From Xanthostigma xanthostigma (Eukaryota; Arthropoda; Insecta; Raphidioptera; Raphidiidae): DNA of 64,000 bases. A program made the position numbers and the translations under genes. This document shows positions 10,844 through 21,926 of this stretch, one piece after another. Location of the stretch: contig OY754466.1 of assembly GCA_963575645.1 (NCBI GenBank), positions 1,094,001-1,158,000 on the forward strand. The letters run 5' to 3'. How positions within the stretch are numbered: the stretch's first letter is position 1; every line of letters begins with the position of its first letter. A model generated the notes under the pieces. It was not told the DNA's origin. It saw only the letters and a program-made list of their open reading frames with translations, and ran no database searches.

Positions 10844-12199
10844 GTAATGTTGAGATAAAATACCTTTGAAATTAGCAGGTATAAATTATAGAATTTCTGT
10901 AATGTTTTATTATGCAATACCTATATGTAAAAATTAATTTTAAACAAAACCAGTATAAAAACCTATAACGTTGTCACTTGTCGTATCATGACAAACTGAT
11001 ATTTTTTTAAATACAAGAAATTCGATCACTTATTTAATGAATTAAAAATGTTACAGCACGAGTTTTTTAACACAAGCAGTAAAAACATTTTTTAAGTGTA
11101 ATTAAAAACCAATGGCTTATAAGGATTCCAATCCAGTGTTACAAAAAAAATAAACAAAAACATTTTAAGTTATGTAAAGTGATCTCACTGGAAAAGAATG
11201 AATTCTAATTTATCATAAACAATAAACATATTTAAAGAAAAGTGGCAGTGCGCGCTGCATAACAACCAAAATCGTAAATACTTCACAATTCTAGAATAAA
11301 TTATATTTTCCAAAAACCGATATTTAATGTCAGGAAATAGTGAAATTATTTTCATAATCGACGCTACTGGCATACTTTCTTGCGTTCAGGAAGTGTTCTG
11401 CGCTCCGAAACAGCACATGAAACGTGTACACCGTGCAATCCACAAGTTATAGCGTGTTATTTAGATCGACTTTGAGCTGCATTGACCGTCAGCACATTAG
11501 TACGAATAAGAATCTATCACTGTCATATCCTCGCAGTGTTCACTGAATCTATCTCATTCTTTGACGACTTTGACGCGGCGGTACGTATGTCGTACGTTAC
11601 ACATACATGATGCACGACACTCGGCTCATGGCAGTAGTGATTAGTGTTACAGCGTATGTTGTAATTTGTTGCCAAATTTAAAAATAAGTCAATAATTTAA
11701 ACATCATAAACATGAATGCGATCCATAATTTAATCCTTCCCCCTCAACCCTAGCCAGTGTTAGGAAGTAGGTACTTTCATATCTAGAAAATTGCACTTTA
11801 ATATTTCAATTATATTTTCGAGAAAATATTCCGTGTAGGTCTTTTTCAAGATATCAATGAAAAAGTATCCATATTTAAACAAAAGCTTTCATGTTCGGTT
11901 CTCTTTTATTATATAGTTTAATGCTGACGTCCTCAATCGATACTATACATAATAAAATACATATACCTAATACGAAAAACAATACGCTTTTATCTTTTCG
12001 TCGTAATAAGGTATATTGATCTTTAATTAATAAATAGCGAAATATAATATCTAGCTTCTATATATACAACGTCTGTCGCTTTGTAAAGCTTGTCAGCACA
12101 TACTAAAACAAAATATGATTGATCAGCATAGAAAAAAAGCTAAATTTTGATCAATATGTGTAGAAAAATGGTGGATTGAAGTCGTAAAAATTTGTAAAA
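10844..12199. other. AT-rich non-coding DNA
   Basis: No gene or complete element recognised. A slightly GC-richer patch at 11390-11650 shows no sustained open frame. Confidence 0.5.
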
Positions 12200-12620
12200 A
12201 AATTGGTTGTCTGTAAAGTCGGTTTACGGACGATAGTGTTACGTGATAACGTATTCCGCTCGAATATCATATTTAATAATACATAACCTAAATTTTTGTA
12301 GCTGTCAAACTATATTTTTACCGACTAATAATTTGATCAACCAAAGCAAAATACATATTTTTAAGCAATTAAAAAAGACATTTAAAAGAATGTATATATA
12401 TTATATATTTGTTAACAAACCGTATAATTTATCTGGCCATCTGTCAGATGTAGCTTTCGCTGGAACAGCCGAAAAAAATGTTGAACGCACACTACTCTCT
12501 GACGTCACGCGAGAAGAGAGAGACTATTGCTTATATCGCGCTCTCGCTTGCGGAACGTTACTCTTTTTCGTGCGTGCAGCCGGCGTTTCATCAATTTATA
12601 AGACGTTATCACGTCAAAAA
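12200..12620 (-). mobile_element. ACGTGATAACGT MITE, copy 2
   Basis: Inverted relative to copy 1. It begins AAATTGGTTGTCTGTAAAGT and ends AGACGTTATCACGTCAAAAA. It shares the GCAGCCGGCGTTTCATCAAT block with copies 4 and 5. The 152-codon open frame across this copy is not conserved between copies and is not called as a gene. Confidence 0.75.
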
Positions 12621-12718
12621 TTATATTTAATGACGTGTATTAATTTAAAAAAATATATCATTTCAATTCATTTGCAATTATTATATTTCGATTGGAATTG
12701 ATGTGATCACAATTTCAA

Positions 12719-12741
12719 TTCTCTCTCTCTCTCTCTCTCTA
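12719..12741. repeat. (CT)n microsatellite
   Basis: About 11 uninterrupted CT dinucleotides. Confidence 0.9.
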
Positions 12742-13617
12742 TTATGGACGGCCCCTAGCCATAATATTTTTTATAAAAAACAAACATGGTGTAAAAACGT
12801 GCATGTTTGAAACAAATTGATATAAGCTTACAGTTGGATAAGTTCTATAATAAATTATGCAATTTGTCAACAAAATGTAAAAATATATGCAGCTGATAAA
12901 ATGTTACACATGGTTACGTCATCATGGTCAACCAATATATAGGTTAAATTGATGATTTTATAAATAATATGTAAGTTTTAAATGTTTATCTTGGTAAATA
13001 ATTTATTCTGCTTACAACAATGCCAATCAATACACTACAAAGCAATTTACAGGGTCGGGTTTACCTTTTTGACTGACTAAATAGCGCGGCCCGCTTTTTC
13101 TTTGTCGTTAAAAAAATGTTACAGATTATTATAGTGCAAATTTGTAGATATAATAATAATTTGTATTATATATGCGGAACACAACATGATTCATAATTAC
13201 TGATTGTGATTATCTTTGAGCACAAGGCGAAGTGGGTTATGTGAAATTAACATTTTTTTAATGATTATTTTATTCTGCTATAAAAAATATAAGACAGCAG
13301 TATTATCTCCCAGTGTTGACGTCAAAATGTGCTACAAATATGGCACTGGCAGAGCTGTCTCTTTCCGTTGCAGTGAAAAATAAAGAATTGGACAACAATC
13401 TGTAATTCATCATGACTTCACCAAAGGAGTAAATCATTTCTGACGTTTTAAACTGTTTTTCCGTGCGACCGTAGATATAATACGGACATAAAAATCTTAA
13501 TTAGCTGCACGCGGTTTAAACTTAGTTATCGAGCGGAACATTCACTTTATGCCTTGAGCCGTAACCTAAAAACGCCATTAATTATTTTGAAACTATAAAA
13601 ATCAATGTCGTAACAAT
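12742..13617. other. AT-rich non-coding DNA
   Basis: No feature recognised. Confidence 0.5.
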
Positions 13618-13877
13618 AGGGTGGCAAAACGTCACGGGTCGAGGGGGCTCAGGTCCGAGAGGTCGTTAGGCCAAGAGGAACCTAACATTTATTACAAAAT
13701 ATTAATTTAGTATTTAGTCAATTTAAGTTAGGCATTAACTCAAGAACATACACGAATTATACTTTACTTCGTGATTTATAAAAATGAAACTACTAAGCTT
13801 TTTTATATTAAGAGAGGGCCCCATCCGATGAATTTACCACGGGCCTCAAATGGTATAGTTACGCCACTGATAAAAAT
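13618..13877 (-). mobile_element. hAT-like remnant
   Basis: The right edge reads GGTATAGTTACGCCACTG, whose complement CAGTGGCGTAACTATACC is a common hAT terminus. GGGCCCCATCC and GGGCCTC just inside are typical of these elements. The left edge (GGGTGGCAAAACGTCACGGG) is only weakly complementary and no octamer duplication is visible. Confidence 0.4.
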
Positions 13878-14200
13878 CTCATCTGAACTCACCTTATTTG
13901 ATCCATTTTTATCGGCTAAAACACTTTTCAAAATGTCAAATAACACTGTCAAGTCTAAATTATATCACAATTTTTTTTTTAAAAGTCACCTGAAACCATT
14001 TAAATATCACATATAACAATACTTCAAGTGGTACATAAAATATATATTTACAAGTTATTTGGTATAATATATATAATAATAATAAAATACTGATTTATTT
14101 CAAAAATATTTCTTAATGTATCAGATTACATTTCAAAAATGTCAATTATCACGTGCAAAAAAACCGCAACGGCCACTCACAGCCAACTGTCTAATCTAGC
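13878..14200. other. AT-rich non-coding DNA
   Basis: Nothing recognised. Confidence 0.4.
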
Positions 14201-14483
14201 TGACCGCACTTTAATAAAACATATGAGCGCGCTGGCACTTAAAACAAAACACACACGCGTATATACATATCACATATGACGTCATACCTACCTGCTTGCG
14301 AACAGCTGATTCGTGTTTGTTTATTGGACAGACGCGTTCAATACAAGATAAAGGGAACGAGATTTCACGTTTTGTGCCAGGTAAGTTACCTGTAGAGGGG
14401 TCATTCAAAAGGTTTACCTCGGTAAGTACTATTCTTTATTTTTTATTTTCTGTAACGTCTGCGTCGTCGAAATGTAACACGTT

Positions 14484-14588
14484 ATGGATTTCTTGCCCGG
14501 GCAGAGACAGACTGCCAGTCTGGAGGAGCTGCGCAGCTGCTCCGCTCACATCGACGCATGGTTCCGTTCTGAAGAGGAACGTCGATGA
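14484..14588 (+). CDS. Candidate short coding frame in a GC-rich patch
   Basis: The frame starts ATG at 14484 and closes with TGA at 14586-14588, 34 codons: it begins MDFLPGQRQTASLEELRS and ends in an acidic/basic run before the stop. Codon third positions are G/C-rich, unlike the flanks. Upstream, GCCAGGTAAGT near 14377-14387 and CTCGGTAAGT near 14417-14426 look like 5' splice sites, as in a 5' UTR exon region. No donor is obvious before the TGA. It could be the first exon of an unknown gene with a donor I missed, a micropeptide, the start of a transposon gene, or chance. I do not recognise a family. Confidence 0.25.
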   Translation: MDFLPGQRQTASLEELRSCSAHIDAWFRSEEERR

Positions 14589-14865
14589 GCATCCGGTATT
14601 CCGGTAGGGCTTGCATAGCGGGAATTACACAAATCCGGAATTTCGATCGAAACTGAAGAAATTAATATCTGAATACGGCAATTTGATTTAAAATTAGTTA
14701 CTTTTTGCGTAATTGGATAGAACCTCAATACTTAATAATTGTTTGGTGTCAAGTATAAAGCACTTAAGTAAAAAATTGTTAAATATTATTTTTGGAAATT
14801 GTAAAAGGTAAACTTTTAATTGTACTTAAAGAAAAACCATTCCAAATTGTAAAAATTTGTATTAT

Positions 14866-14898
14866 TATAAGCGCTTTCGACCTAAGTCATCATCAGAT
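14866..14898 (-). ncRNA. Hammerhead-like core (CUGAUGA...GAAAG)
   Basis: On the minus strand CUGAUGA (14896-14890) is followed by a possible stem GAC-UUAG-GUC and then GAAAGCGC. The CUGANGA box, stem II and GAAA order matches hammerhead ribozymes, which are known in Penelope-like retroelements and retrozymes. One extra U lies between the box and the stem. I could not define stems I and III or a cleavage triplet, so activity is doubtful. Confidence 0.35.
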
Positions 14899-15104
14899 AA
14901 AATTATTTCTAACACAATGAATGTATAATTTGATACATCTTAATGTAATTGTTAGACATATTTAAAAAGTTATGAAAAATGACAAATACTAGCTATTTTT
15001 GAAGGGTAAGGGAAAGTCAAGTATAGATTAGTGACATAAATTGTAGAACTGTATAATTTGTTTATATAAGTTGATAAATTGATTATTTTTAGAGTTTACT
15101 CCTT

Positions 15105-15375
15105 AGGAAACGATTTTGAGCTATAAGGCCCGGTGCGGAAATTTTATGAGTAGTAAAATCAGTTACGCTCCACCGCTTCAAGTGTGGCGTTACGCTCGTC
15201 CGCTTCAAAAGAGACAAACATATAGGATTTAACGCGCGAAAGAATGGGATGGAAGACAAAAGAGACAAACATATATATCTGTAGGACTTAACGCGCGAAA
15301 GAATGAGATGGAATACAAAAGAGACAAACATATATATCTGTAGGATTGAACGTGGGAAAGAATGAGACGGAATAC
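15105..15375 (+). repeat. Interspersed repeat C, copy 2, with a 68-bp tandem tail
   Basis: 15105-15222 matches 6665-6792. The tail then shows about two and a half units of roughly 68 bp, each holding GAGACAAACATATA, CTGTAGGA, AACGCGCGAAAGAATG and AGATGGAATAC. This copy shows the GAGACAAACATATA...CTGTAGG junction without the MITE that interrupts copy 1. Confidence 0.75.
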
Positions 15376-15939
15376 ATTACACAGCGCATCTAAGGAGTGA
15401 ACTCCAGTCGTGCGTCGGAGCTAACACACACTGGGTTGTCTAAATTGCGTTTAAACGGCATAAAAACTAGGTTTTTAGACTTAAGTCCTTTTGTATTTGA
15501 CACCAAAGAATTAGTATCAATAATGATGATTAGAGTCTCCAGTTGTATAGAGTGCTTATATTTACAAGATTAGAAAAACTAAAGATGATTTTTTATTTTT
15601 CCGATTCCTGGGCCATCCGTGCGATCTTTGGTAAACTTGCTTAGAACCAAAATATTTGACAAAATCTCCAAGGTGGTATGTCATTAAGTAAATTTATTCC
15701 CTACCGAATGTATTGCTTGGAGAATTATTTTACTTATTCAGAAAACTTGGGCGTTTTTGAAAAGTTTCAAATATTATAAGCAAAGAAAAATATTTAGTCT
15801 TTATTATATAGCAAATCAAGCCCTAACAATCCTTCGCTACAAAATAGCACTCTGTCTCTTCTGTTACATCTGCCATCATCTTTAATTTAATCGGGATTTG
15901 GCAGAGTTTAGGGCTGATGTAATGTCGAATCCGCCATTT
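15376..15939. other. Non-coding DNA
   Basis: No gene or element recognised. Confidence 0.5.
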
Positions 15940-16140
15940 TTTAACCGACGAAAAACAAAAACGGAGGAGGTTCTCAAGTCGACGCGTATATTTTTTTTTT
16001 TTTTTATTTATGTATGACCACGCATAACTTTTTACAGATTTGTCCAATTTTGATAATTCTTTTTTTATTGGAAAGGGTACCTATACCCCGAAGTTGGTTC
16101 CATATAAATTTGGAAAAAAATTCCTACCCTTAGGGTCGGA
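15940..16140 (+). repeat. GGAGGAGGTTCTCAA-type insect repeat, copy 1
   Basis: TTTTTAACCGACGAAAAACA and GGAGGAGGTTCTCAAGTCGA are followed by a T-run and TTTATGTATG. Copy 2 lies at 25849-26160. This motif is very common in insect genomes, from memory. Non-coding. Confidence 0.6.
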
Positions 16141-16229
16141 AAATAGGGGTGATTTATTGTTCACTCACAGATTGTCATGCTGAGTTGTGTATTACAATTA
16201 TAAATTATATAGCCACAAAAAATTATAAA

Positions 16230-16611
16230 ATAAAAACTTTTTAACAAAAAAATTAAACCGCCGAAAAACTGAAAAGCAAAAAATAATAAATCTAAATAAT
16301 TTTGAGTCGGCGTCAAACAATCAATGAACAAAGATCACTAAAAGAAATAACCAAATCAAATTAACAATGATACGTGAAATCTCCAGCGATAAACATTAAC
16401 ATTCCAAACATGCGCTCTCCACACGACCACTCGCAAAGACGGTGCCCTCAGTGTGTGCCCGTTCGGGTTGCTCTGTCGCTGACATTAACTTCGTAAACGC
16501 TCAGAGATTTCCGGCGAAGGATTGTTGACGCCGACTCAAAATTATTTAGATTTATTATTTTTTGCTTTTCAGTTTTTCGGCGGTTTAATTTTTTTGTTAA
16601 AAAGTTTTTAT
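16230..16611. mobile_element. Foldback/MITE with about 95-bp arms
   Basis: ATAAAAACTTTTTAACAAAA at 16230 is mirrored at the end by TTTTGTTAAAAAGTTTTTAT at 16611. The arms include AACCGCCGAAAAACTGAAAA and its complement. The central 195 bp is unique and non-coding. The arms are almost identical, which suggests a fairly recent insertion or arm homogenisation. Confidence 0.85.
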
Positions 16612-17404
16612 CATATATATAGTAATACTAACAGCATGTAAAGTGTAATATGTTTAAGATTAAATTTTTGTCAACACAAGTCGTAACGGGCTATATCAAA
16701 TTCCAATAGTACCTAAAGGTTAACAAAACATTCATAAATATACAGAGAAGCATCTTTGTTTAGTTCATAATAAAGTTGTTTCACTGTATATTAATTAACA
16801 ACGCAAATGAGGATATGAAAACGTGAAGGTCTATTAATATCCTGAAAAAAAATTTTGCGGACAAAATCCTTCCCTACCATAATAATAATAATAATATATT
16901 CAAATAAATAAAATTGTCGACCAATTAATTATTTGAAGAGTTCTATTTAGACGTTAAGCAAAGATTTGAAGAATAATATTTTTATTTATTTATTCCATCA
17001 TACTAAGTACAGTGTAGAATGGGTCAACATTAACAATTTCCAAGAGAAAACAATAAAAATAAAAAATATTATCAATATGACTGACTAAAATCGTTCATAG
17101 AATAAAAACTATTTATTTTTAAGTACATTTTGAGCTTTTGCTTGAACTTGTGAGAGGTAAAAACTAAAAATATGTTAATATCTTAATGTTTTTTTTCGCC
17201 ATGAGGAAAATACGTCCCTGCATAAAAGGTATGCTTAAAGGTTGAACTAGAATTGATTATTCAAATGCGCCCCTGTTCTAACAGTCATTTCCGATACTTC
17301 TATAATATCACAAAGTTGTGCGACCCTGATAAGAACACGATGCGTTTGGAGTGAAGGTTGCATCAGAAAAGATAGAACAGTTGAACCAAAGAGTTACAGA
17401 TAAC
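16612..17404. other. AT-rich non-coding DNA with a foldback fragment
   Basis: 16899-16975 (AAATAAATAAAATTGTCGAC-like, then GAAGAGTTCTATTTAGACG) is a short remnant of the foldback family at 32450-32645. Nothing else was recognised. Confidence 0.5.
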
Positions 17405-17570
17405 TTCTACATGACTTGGTAGAGTGAATGCGCGCTGAACTCTCAAACAAGACAGTCGTAGGTTCAAATCCCATTTGCGCTCATTTTCGTCCTAATGCAA
17501 TGTTCAAGTAACTCTAATTTGACTATTTGACGTGTGTCAACTAATTTTTTTTTTATTTAGAAAATAATAT
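17405..17570 (+). mobile_element. tRNA-derived SINE
   Basis: ACTTGGTAGAGTGAATGCGC (A-box-like) and AGGTTCAAATCCC (B box) lie at the spacing of a tRNA-type RNA polymerase III promoter, followed by a short body and a T/A-rich tail. The acceptor stem does not close, so it is a SINE head rather than a functional tRNA gene. Confidence 0.55.
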
Positions 17571-18245
17571 AAGAAAATAAAACAAATAAATATACATAAT
17601 TAAGGTTGAAATAAAAATAAAAATGTGTGCATCAACTACTGTGGTTATTAGCGCACTGGGAAAGGATCAAAGGAAAAAGGAACAAAAGGGGGAAAAAAAA
17701 CAAAATTTTGTCGTAAGATATCTTTAGAGCGAATCAACCGATTGAGCTCAGGTTTATGGAGACTTAATCCAATTAGTTTTTGGAGTCAATCGGTCCAGTA
17801 GTTTCAATGCTATTCAAAGAAAAATAACATGTTTTCACGTTTTTATCGCACAACCCCTAATCTACTTGTTAATACGGTGTTCAGAAAATTCATTTATTAG
17901 CTTAAATATGAAAGTCTATATAAAAATAGTTTTTTTTCTTGACTCAGAAATTCTTAACTTTTTTTTATAACTTTATATGTATTCATAAATACACCTGTAT
18001 CGATTTATTGTAACATATTTTACACGTAGCTGGGAGTTTTAGGGTTGGGTCAGAGGTCAAGCGATTTCCACATTTTAACAGTAAACACGGCTTTAACCGC
18101 AGTGCCGTCACATTGTCTTTTCTATCCTTATCACCGAAACTAATACGTCGAAAATTTTGAAAAAATCAGATATATAAAACAGCTGGTGAAGATTGCAAAA
18201 AAATTGTTTTCGGCATTAAAACTCATCAGAAATATATTTTATTAT
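17571..18245. other. Non-coding DNA
   Basis: 17700-17870 (GAATCAACCGATTGAGCTC, then CAATCGGTCCAGTAGTTTC) has the style of interspersed retroelement tails common in insects. No frame or boundaries can be given. Confidence 0.35.
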
Positions 18246-18533
18246 TTTTTTGATGAGTTTTGGCGCAGAATATATCGTTTCCTGTGATCCTTACCGATCT
18301 CTTTGTACGCCCTATTTTTTTCCAAATTATGGATCAAATAATTTCAGAGATAAACAAGGGAGAGACCTACTTTTTTGGTGTAATTCAAAAAAGCACGTCT
18401 CTCCCTTCTTTATCTCTGAAAATATTTGATCTAAAATTAAAAAAAAAATAGGACGTGTGAAGAGACCGGCAAGGATCACAGGAAAACTGTAGGAAACGAT
18501 ACAGTCGGTGCCAAAACTCACCAAAAAAATTAA
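18246..18533. repeat. Foldback element (about 135-bp arms)
   Basis: TTTTTGATGAGTTTTGGCGC at 18246 is mirrored by GCCAAAACTCACCAAAAAAA ending near 18533. The arms include CCTGTGATCCTT and its complement and meet near 18385 around a CACCAAAAAAG/CTTTTTTGGTG-like centre. The two short open frames on opposite strands are arm copies of each other, not genes. Confidence 0.8.
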
Positions 18534-18555
18534 AAAAGTATTTTTTGATGAGTTT

Positions 18556-18624
18556 TGGCGTTGCTCATAATATTTTCTTTATAACCTTGGTTTTTTTCTA
18601 AAATTATAAAGAGGTTACACTGTA
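18556..18624 (+). mobile_element. Pogo-like MITE right-end fragment
   Basis: TTATAAAGAGGTTACACTGTA matches the right end of the MITE at 6793-7298 with one change. The left part is missing. Confidence 0.5.
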
Positions 18625-18652
18625 TGTAAATTATTGTAAATTTATCTTGTTA

Positions 18653-18999
18653 CTAGCGGTCCCGCCTGGTTTCACCCGGGTGCAAAAAAACGAAATGGGG
18701 GAGGGACATGAGTACGCACACTCATCTTAGTTTACCGAGATGAATGTTGTGTCCAAATTTCATGATGGTCGGAGTTACCGTTCAAAAGTTTTTGTCGGAC
18801 GGACAAGTTTTGAGTTACATTTTTCATTGATGCTCCGCTCCTATTGGCTGTAGCGTGATATTATATAGCCTATAGCCTTCCTCGATAAATGGGCTATCCA
18901 ACAAAAAAAAAATTTTTCAATTCGAACTAGTAGTTCCTGAGATTAGCGCGTTCAACCAAACAAACAAACAAACTCTTCAGCTTTATATATTAGTATAGA
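18653..18999 (-). mobile_element. Helitron-like non-autonomous element, copy 2
   Basis: Read on the minus strand it starts A|TCTATACTAATATATAAAG and ends ...GGACCGCTAG|T, exactly the A-T insertion and TC...CTAG ends of Helitrons. A CACCCGGGTG palindrome lies just inside the 3' end. Of the three copies this one has the cleanest ends. No RepHel protein is encoded. Confidence 0.85.
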
Positions 19000-20077
19000 T
19001 TTGTACGTGTACAATTCGTATTCTAGAGTGGGCCAATGACAGTACGCTTGAAAACTAGCAAGGAATCTAGCGGCAAAACCCGCCTTTAGACACGTACCCA
19101 GGGTTAAAACCAACATCGTATACGAACTCGTCCCTATCTCTACTTCTTGCGTATTGTTAAACCCCAAGAAAACGATCACTGTGAAATGATACTGTTCACT
19201 TTGGTTCAGTGCGTTGATAACAGATGACTCTGTACTATCTCTACGCTATTCAATAATCTAGCTCTGTGATTCTACGCTACGAAGCGCCACGGTATCGTCG
19301 AAAATATCGCTTGCTCGTTCGTATAGTCAAAAAATTGGAAAATCTTTGTGACCTTTTCAAATTCGATAGGCAAAAAGTTCGCCCGCTGCCTTGTTGCAAA
19401 AATAATCTAAAAATTCTGGAATATTACTCGGTTTCTTTTTAAAAATACGAGGGACTGTCGTATAAAACCAAAAATGACAGCTGTTCGCGACTATTAGCTA
19501 AAATGTAATAGGGTTGCTATGGAAACGACATCTAAACAACAGTTGATAGGTTATTTTTTTCTTTACTGCCGCCCGAACGTACGTACTTCCCGCATCAGTG
19601 CGTGTATAATCCCACCAATGCGTAAATGTTAGACTTTCTGCCTTATAAATATGTCCTTTCGATCGAGGTATGAAGAAAACATATATTTCAGGGTCTTAAT
19701 AATTCGCAATCCGCATTATTTTGTGTATGTATGCAGAGGTATCTAAGATCTTTTGAACGAAATGACACGACAAAATCGTCGGCTGTCTGGCAAGTGGAAG
19801 CAATCGAGATATATGCTATTTATTGTATAGATTGTTTTATGATCTGCGAACGTTTTTAGTGCTTTTTTCTTTTCAACTCAGTTTGACAACAGCTATTTAT
19901 GATTGATCGCTTTTTTAAATTGTAAACTCTTTCCTCTGTTTTATTGCGATGACATCTTAAAGTCGACTGCACACTGAAGTGACATGACACGTCGAGATAG
20001 GATAATTGTATTTCGTGTAACAATTCAATTATGGAATCAATGTTTAAAACACAAATCAGCTTTTCAGCCCGGATCGT
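19000..20077. other. Non-coding DNA
   Basis: No gene, RNA or complete element recognised. Confidence 0.5.
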
Positions 20078-20254
20078 ACTTCCAGTAATTTGTTTATTTT
20101 AGTGTCTACTATCCACTAGAAAAACTGAAAAAAACGAAGCACAGACAGACATTTCTATTTGATATATTTGAATCAATGTTTTGATTTGTTGCTCTTCATT
20201 TTTTCAGTTTTTCTAGTGGATCGTAGACACAAGAATAAATTACTTGAAGTAGGT
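20078..20254. repeat. Foldback element (about 68-bp arms)
   Basis: ATCCACTAGAAAAACTGAAA and its complement TTTCAGTTTTTCTAGTGGAT form the inner arms. The similarity continues outward through AGTGTCTAC/GTAGACAC to ACTTCCAGTAATTT and AAATTACTTGAAGT. The spacer is about 40 bp. Confidence 0.8.
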
Positions 20255-20265
20255 ATAACTCTGTT

Positions 20266-20500
20266 ATAGTACGCGCCACGAATCTAAAAGGCTCGGAAGT
20301 TAGATGCGAATGCAGGCTTGCGCTTGTAAAAACTACTAACTCGCAACTCAACAAAACTAACACAGCAATAACAACTTGACAATAGAGTATTCGACTGTAC
20401 TTTAAAGCAGGAAAGCGACAAGTGACAAAGGCAACGAGCGATCACGGCCAATTACCGACAAGCGCACGTTCCGTGCAGGTAGCTGGGAGGCTCTAAAATG
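20266..20500 (-). mobile_element. Truncated copy of the CGCGCCACG MITE
   Basis: Inverted copy of the right two-thirds of the element at 27290-27612, from TACGCGCCACGAATCTAAAA to TAGCTGGGAGG. The copy stops where a foldback with the AATAAATAAAATTATCGACC end begins at about 20503, so the second insertion probably truncated it. Confidence 0.75.
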
Positions 20501-20502
20501 TT

Positions 20503-20640
20503 CAATAAATAAAATTATCGACCAATTTTTCAGACAATATATTAACAAAAAAATATATTATTAATACATTAACGTTTCGATCCGGATTTGGACCTTCTTC
20601 AGAACTGATCTAAAAAAATATAAAAATTGTTAATATTTAA
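20503..20640 (-). mobile_element. Foldback with hammerhead-like core, copy 1 (partial)
   Basis: It begins CAATAAATAAAATTATCGAC and on the minus strand carries CUGAAGA (20603-20597), a GGUCC...GGAUC stem and GAAAC (20578-20574). The far arm is missing. See the complete copy at 32450-32645. Confidence 0.6.
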
Positions 20641-20684
20641 TTTCTAATTAGCTTTTTATAAAATTCCTTCAAAATTATTAATTA

Positions 20685-21166
20685 ACTAGCGTGGCCTGTG
20701 CGAATTATTCGCACTAAATAAGTATAATAATTATCACTTTACAAAATTATTTTTTAAATATGATTGCAGGTACTCAATTCGTTTCTAATTTTGCACACTG
20801 CTTATAACGGTCTTCTTTTTGTTGTAAAAGAAATATTTAACTACAATTGTTATATAGAGGCGCAAGTAGCAAAAGCGTTGTTCAGCGTTGCCCGTCAGAT
20901 GGCAGTATGCACTATTTACAATATGAAGGTCAGATATGACAGATCGAAGTGTTAACGTTACGCCGTCAGATGGCAGACGTTGTTCAGAGTTTAATTAATT
21001 TATTTAATTTACAAAAACAATAGCAATAATAAATTTTTTAGTTGTCGATGTAAGTAGAGCAAGCAATTATCTGTAAAATGATATATAATTTATGTGGAGA
21101 AATTGTGTGGTTTTTTCTAAAAAGGGAGGCAAACATCTTAAACTTTAGCGTATTAATATATATGAT
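20685..21166 (+). repeat. Interspersed repeat D, copy 1
   Basis: It starts at CGTGGCCTGTGCGAATTATT and ends at AGCGTATTAATATATATGA. Copies are at 52993-53576 (minus) and 60673-61262 (plus). The interior contains several CCGTCAGATGGCAG sub-repeats. This copy is shorter by loss of internal sub-repeats. The open frame starting near 20764 is shared by the copies only because the copies are similar. Confidence 0.75.
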
Positions 21167-21584
21167 ATCAAAATATTGAAAAAATAATTATTATTTTTTC
21201 AAGTCATACGGAAAGTTACTTTGGCTAATTTTCTGCCAGACCGCGTGTCATGTCACGTCACCTCAAGGTGCAGTAAGCTTTATAGATTGATGTTGCAATT
21301 TTAATATAGGTACTATTATTATATACAGAGTGATTAAGAAATAGATCACTAGGGCCTCTAAGAGACCCGAAACAAGATACAAATTATTGTAGTTGAAAAA
21401 TTCTCACTGAAATGAGACGATGTTTATAGCTTGTCTTTAAAAATAATTAGGGGCTTCCACATCTTCACATTGCCCAAGTACCTCGACATCTTCAAATCCA
21501 GCTCTTCTTCAAAGAGTGGGGATTTGAAATACGGTTGTATCATTAAATGAATGTACACTTTTTTGATCATTTTTTGAAACTTTG

Positions 21585-21700
21585 ATAAATACTCTTTATA
21601 ACAGATTTCAAGGGACTGAGCATATTTTTGGTTATAAAGAGTTTTCGTTATATGGAGGGAAGAAAGAAAAATAACCAAATTTCACCTAATTAATTTATTC
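21585..21700 (-). mobile_element. Pogo-like MITE internal fragment
   Basis: Complementary to 7070-7183 (CCATATAACGAAAA, TTCTTTATAACG). The termini are lost. Confidence 0.6.
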
Positions 21701-21926
21701 CACCGGTCCTCTGCTGTTATAACATTACTTTATCATTAACAAATTAATATAACGTTACGTGAATATAAACATTTTTTTTCTCTTTTTACTCTTAAAGGCA
21801 CTACACTTGAGTCTACTCTATCAAAGCAAGTTAATTTTTCTATGCCTCAACGAAATACTATTTGAAGACATAATATTATACCTAAATGAAGCAAAAGAAC
21901 CACTGTTGATATAGAAGTCTAGTGAT

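Noticed and set aside
12243-12701. 152-codon frame, longest after Activin
   Set aside because: It runs through MITE copy 2 and flanking AT-rich DNA and is not kept in the other four copies.
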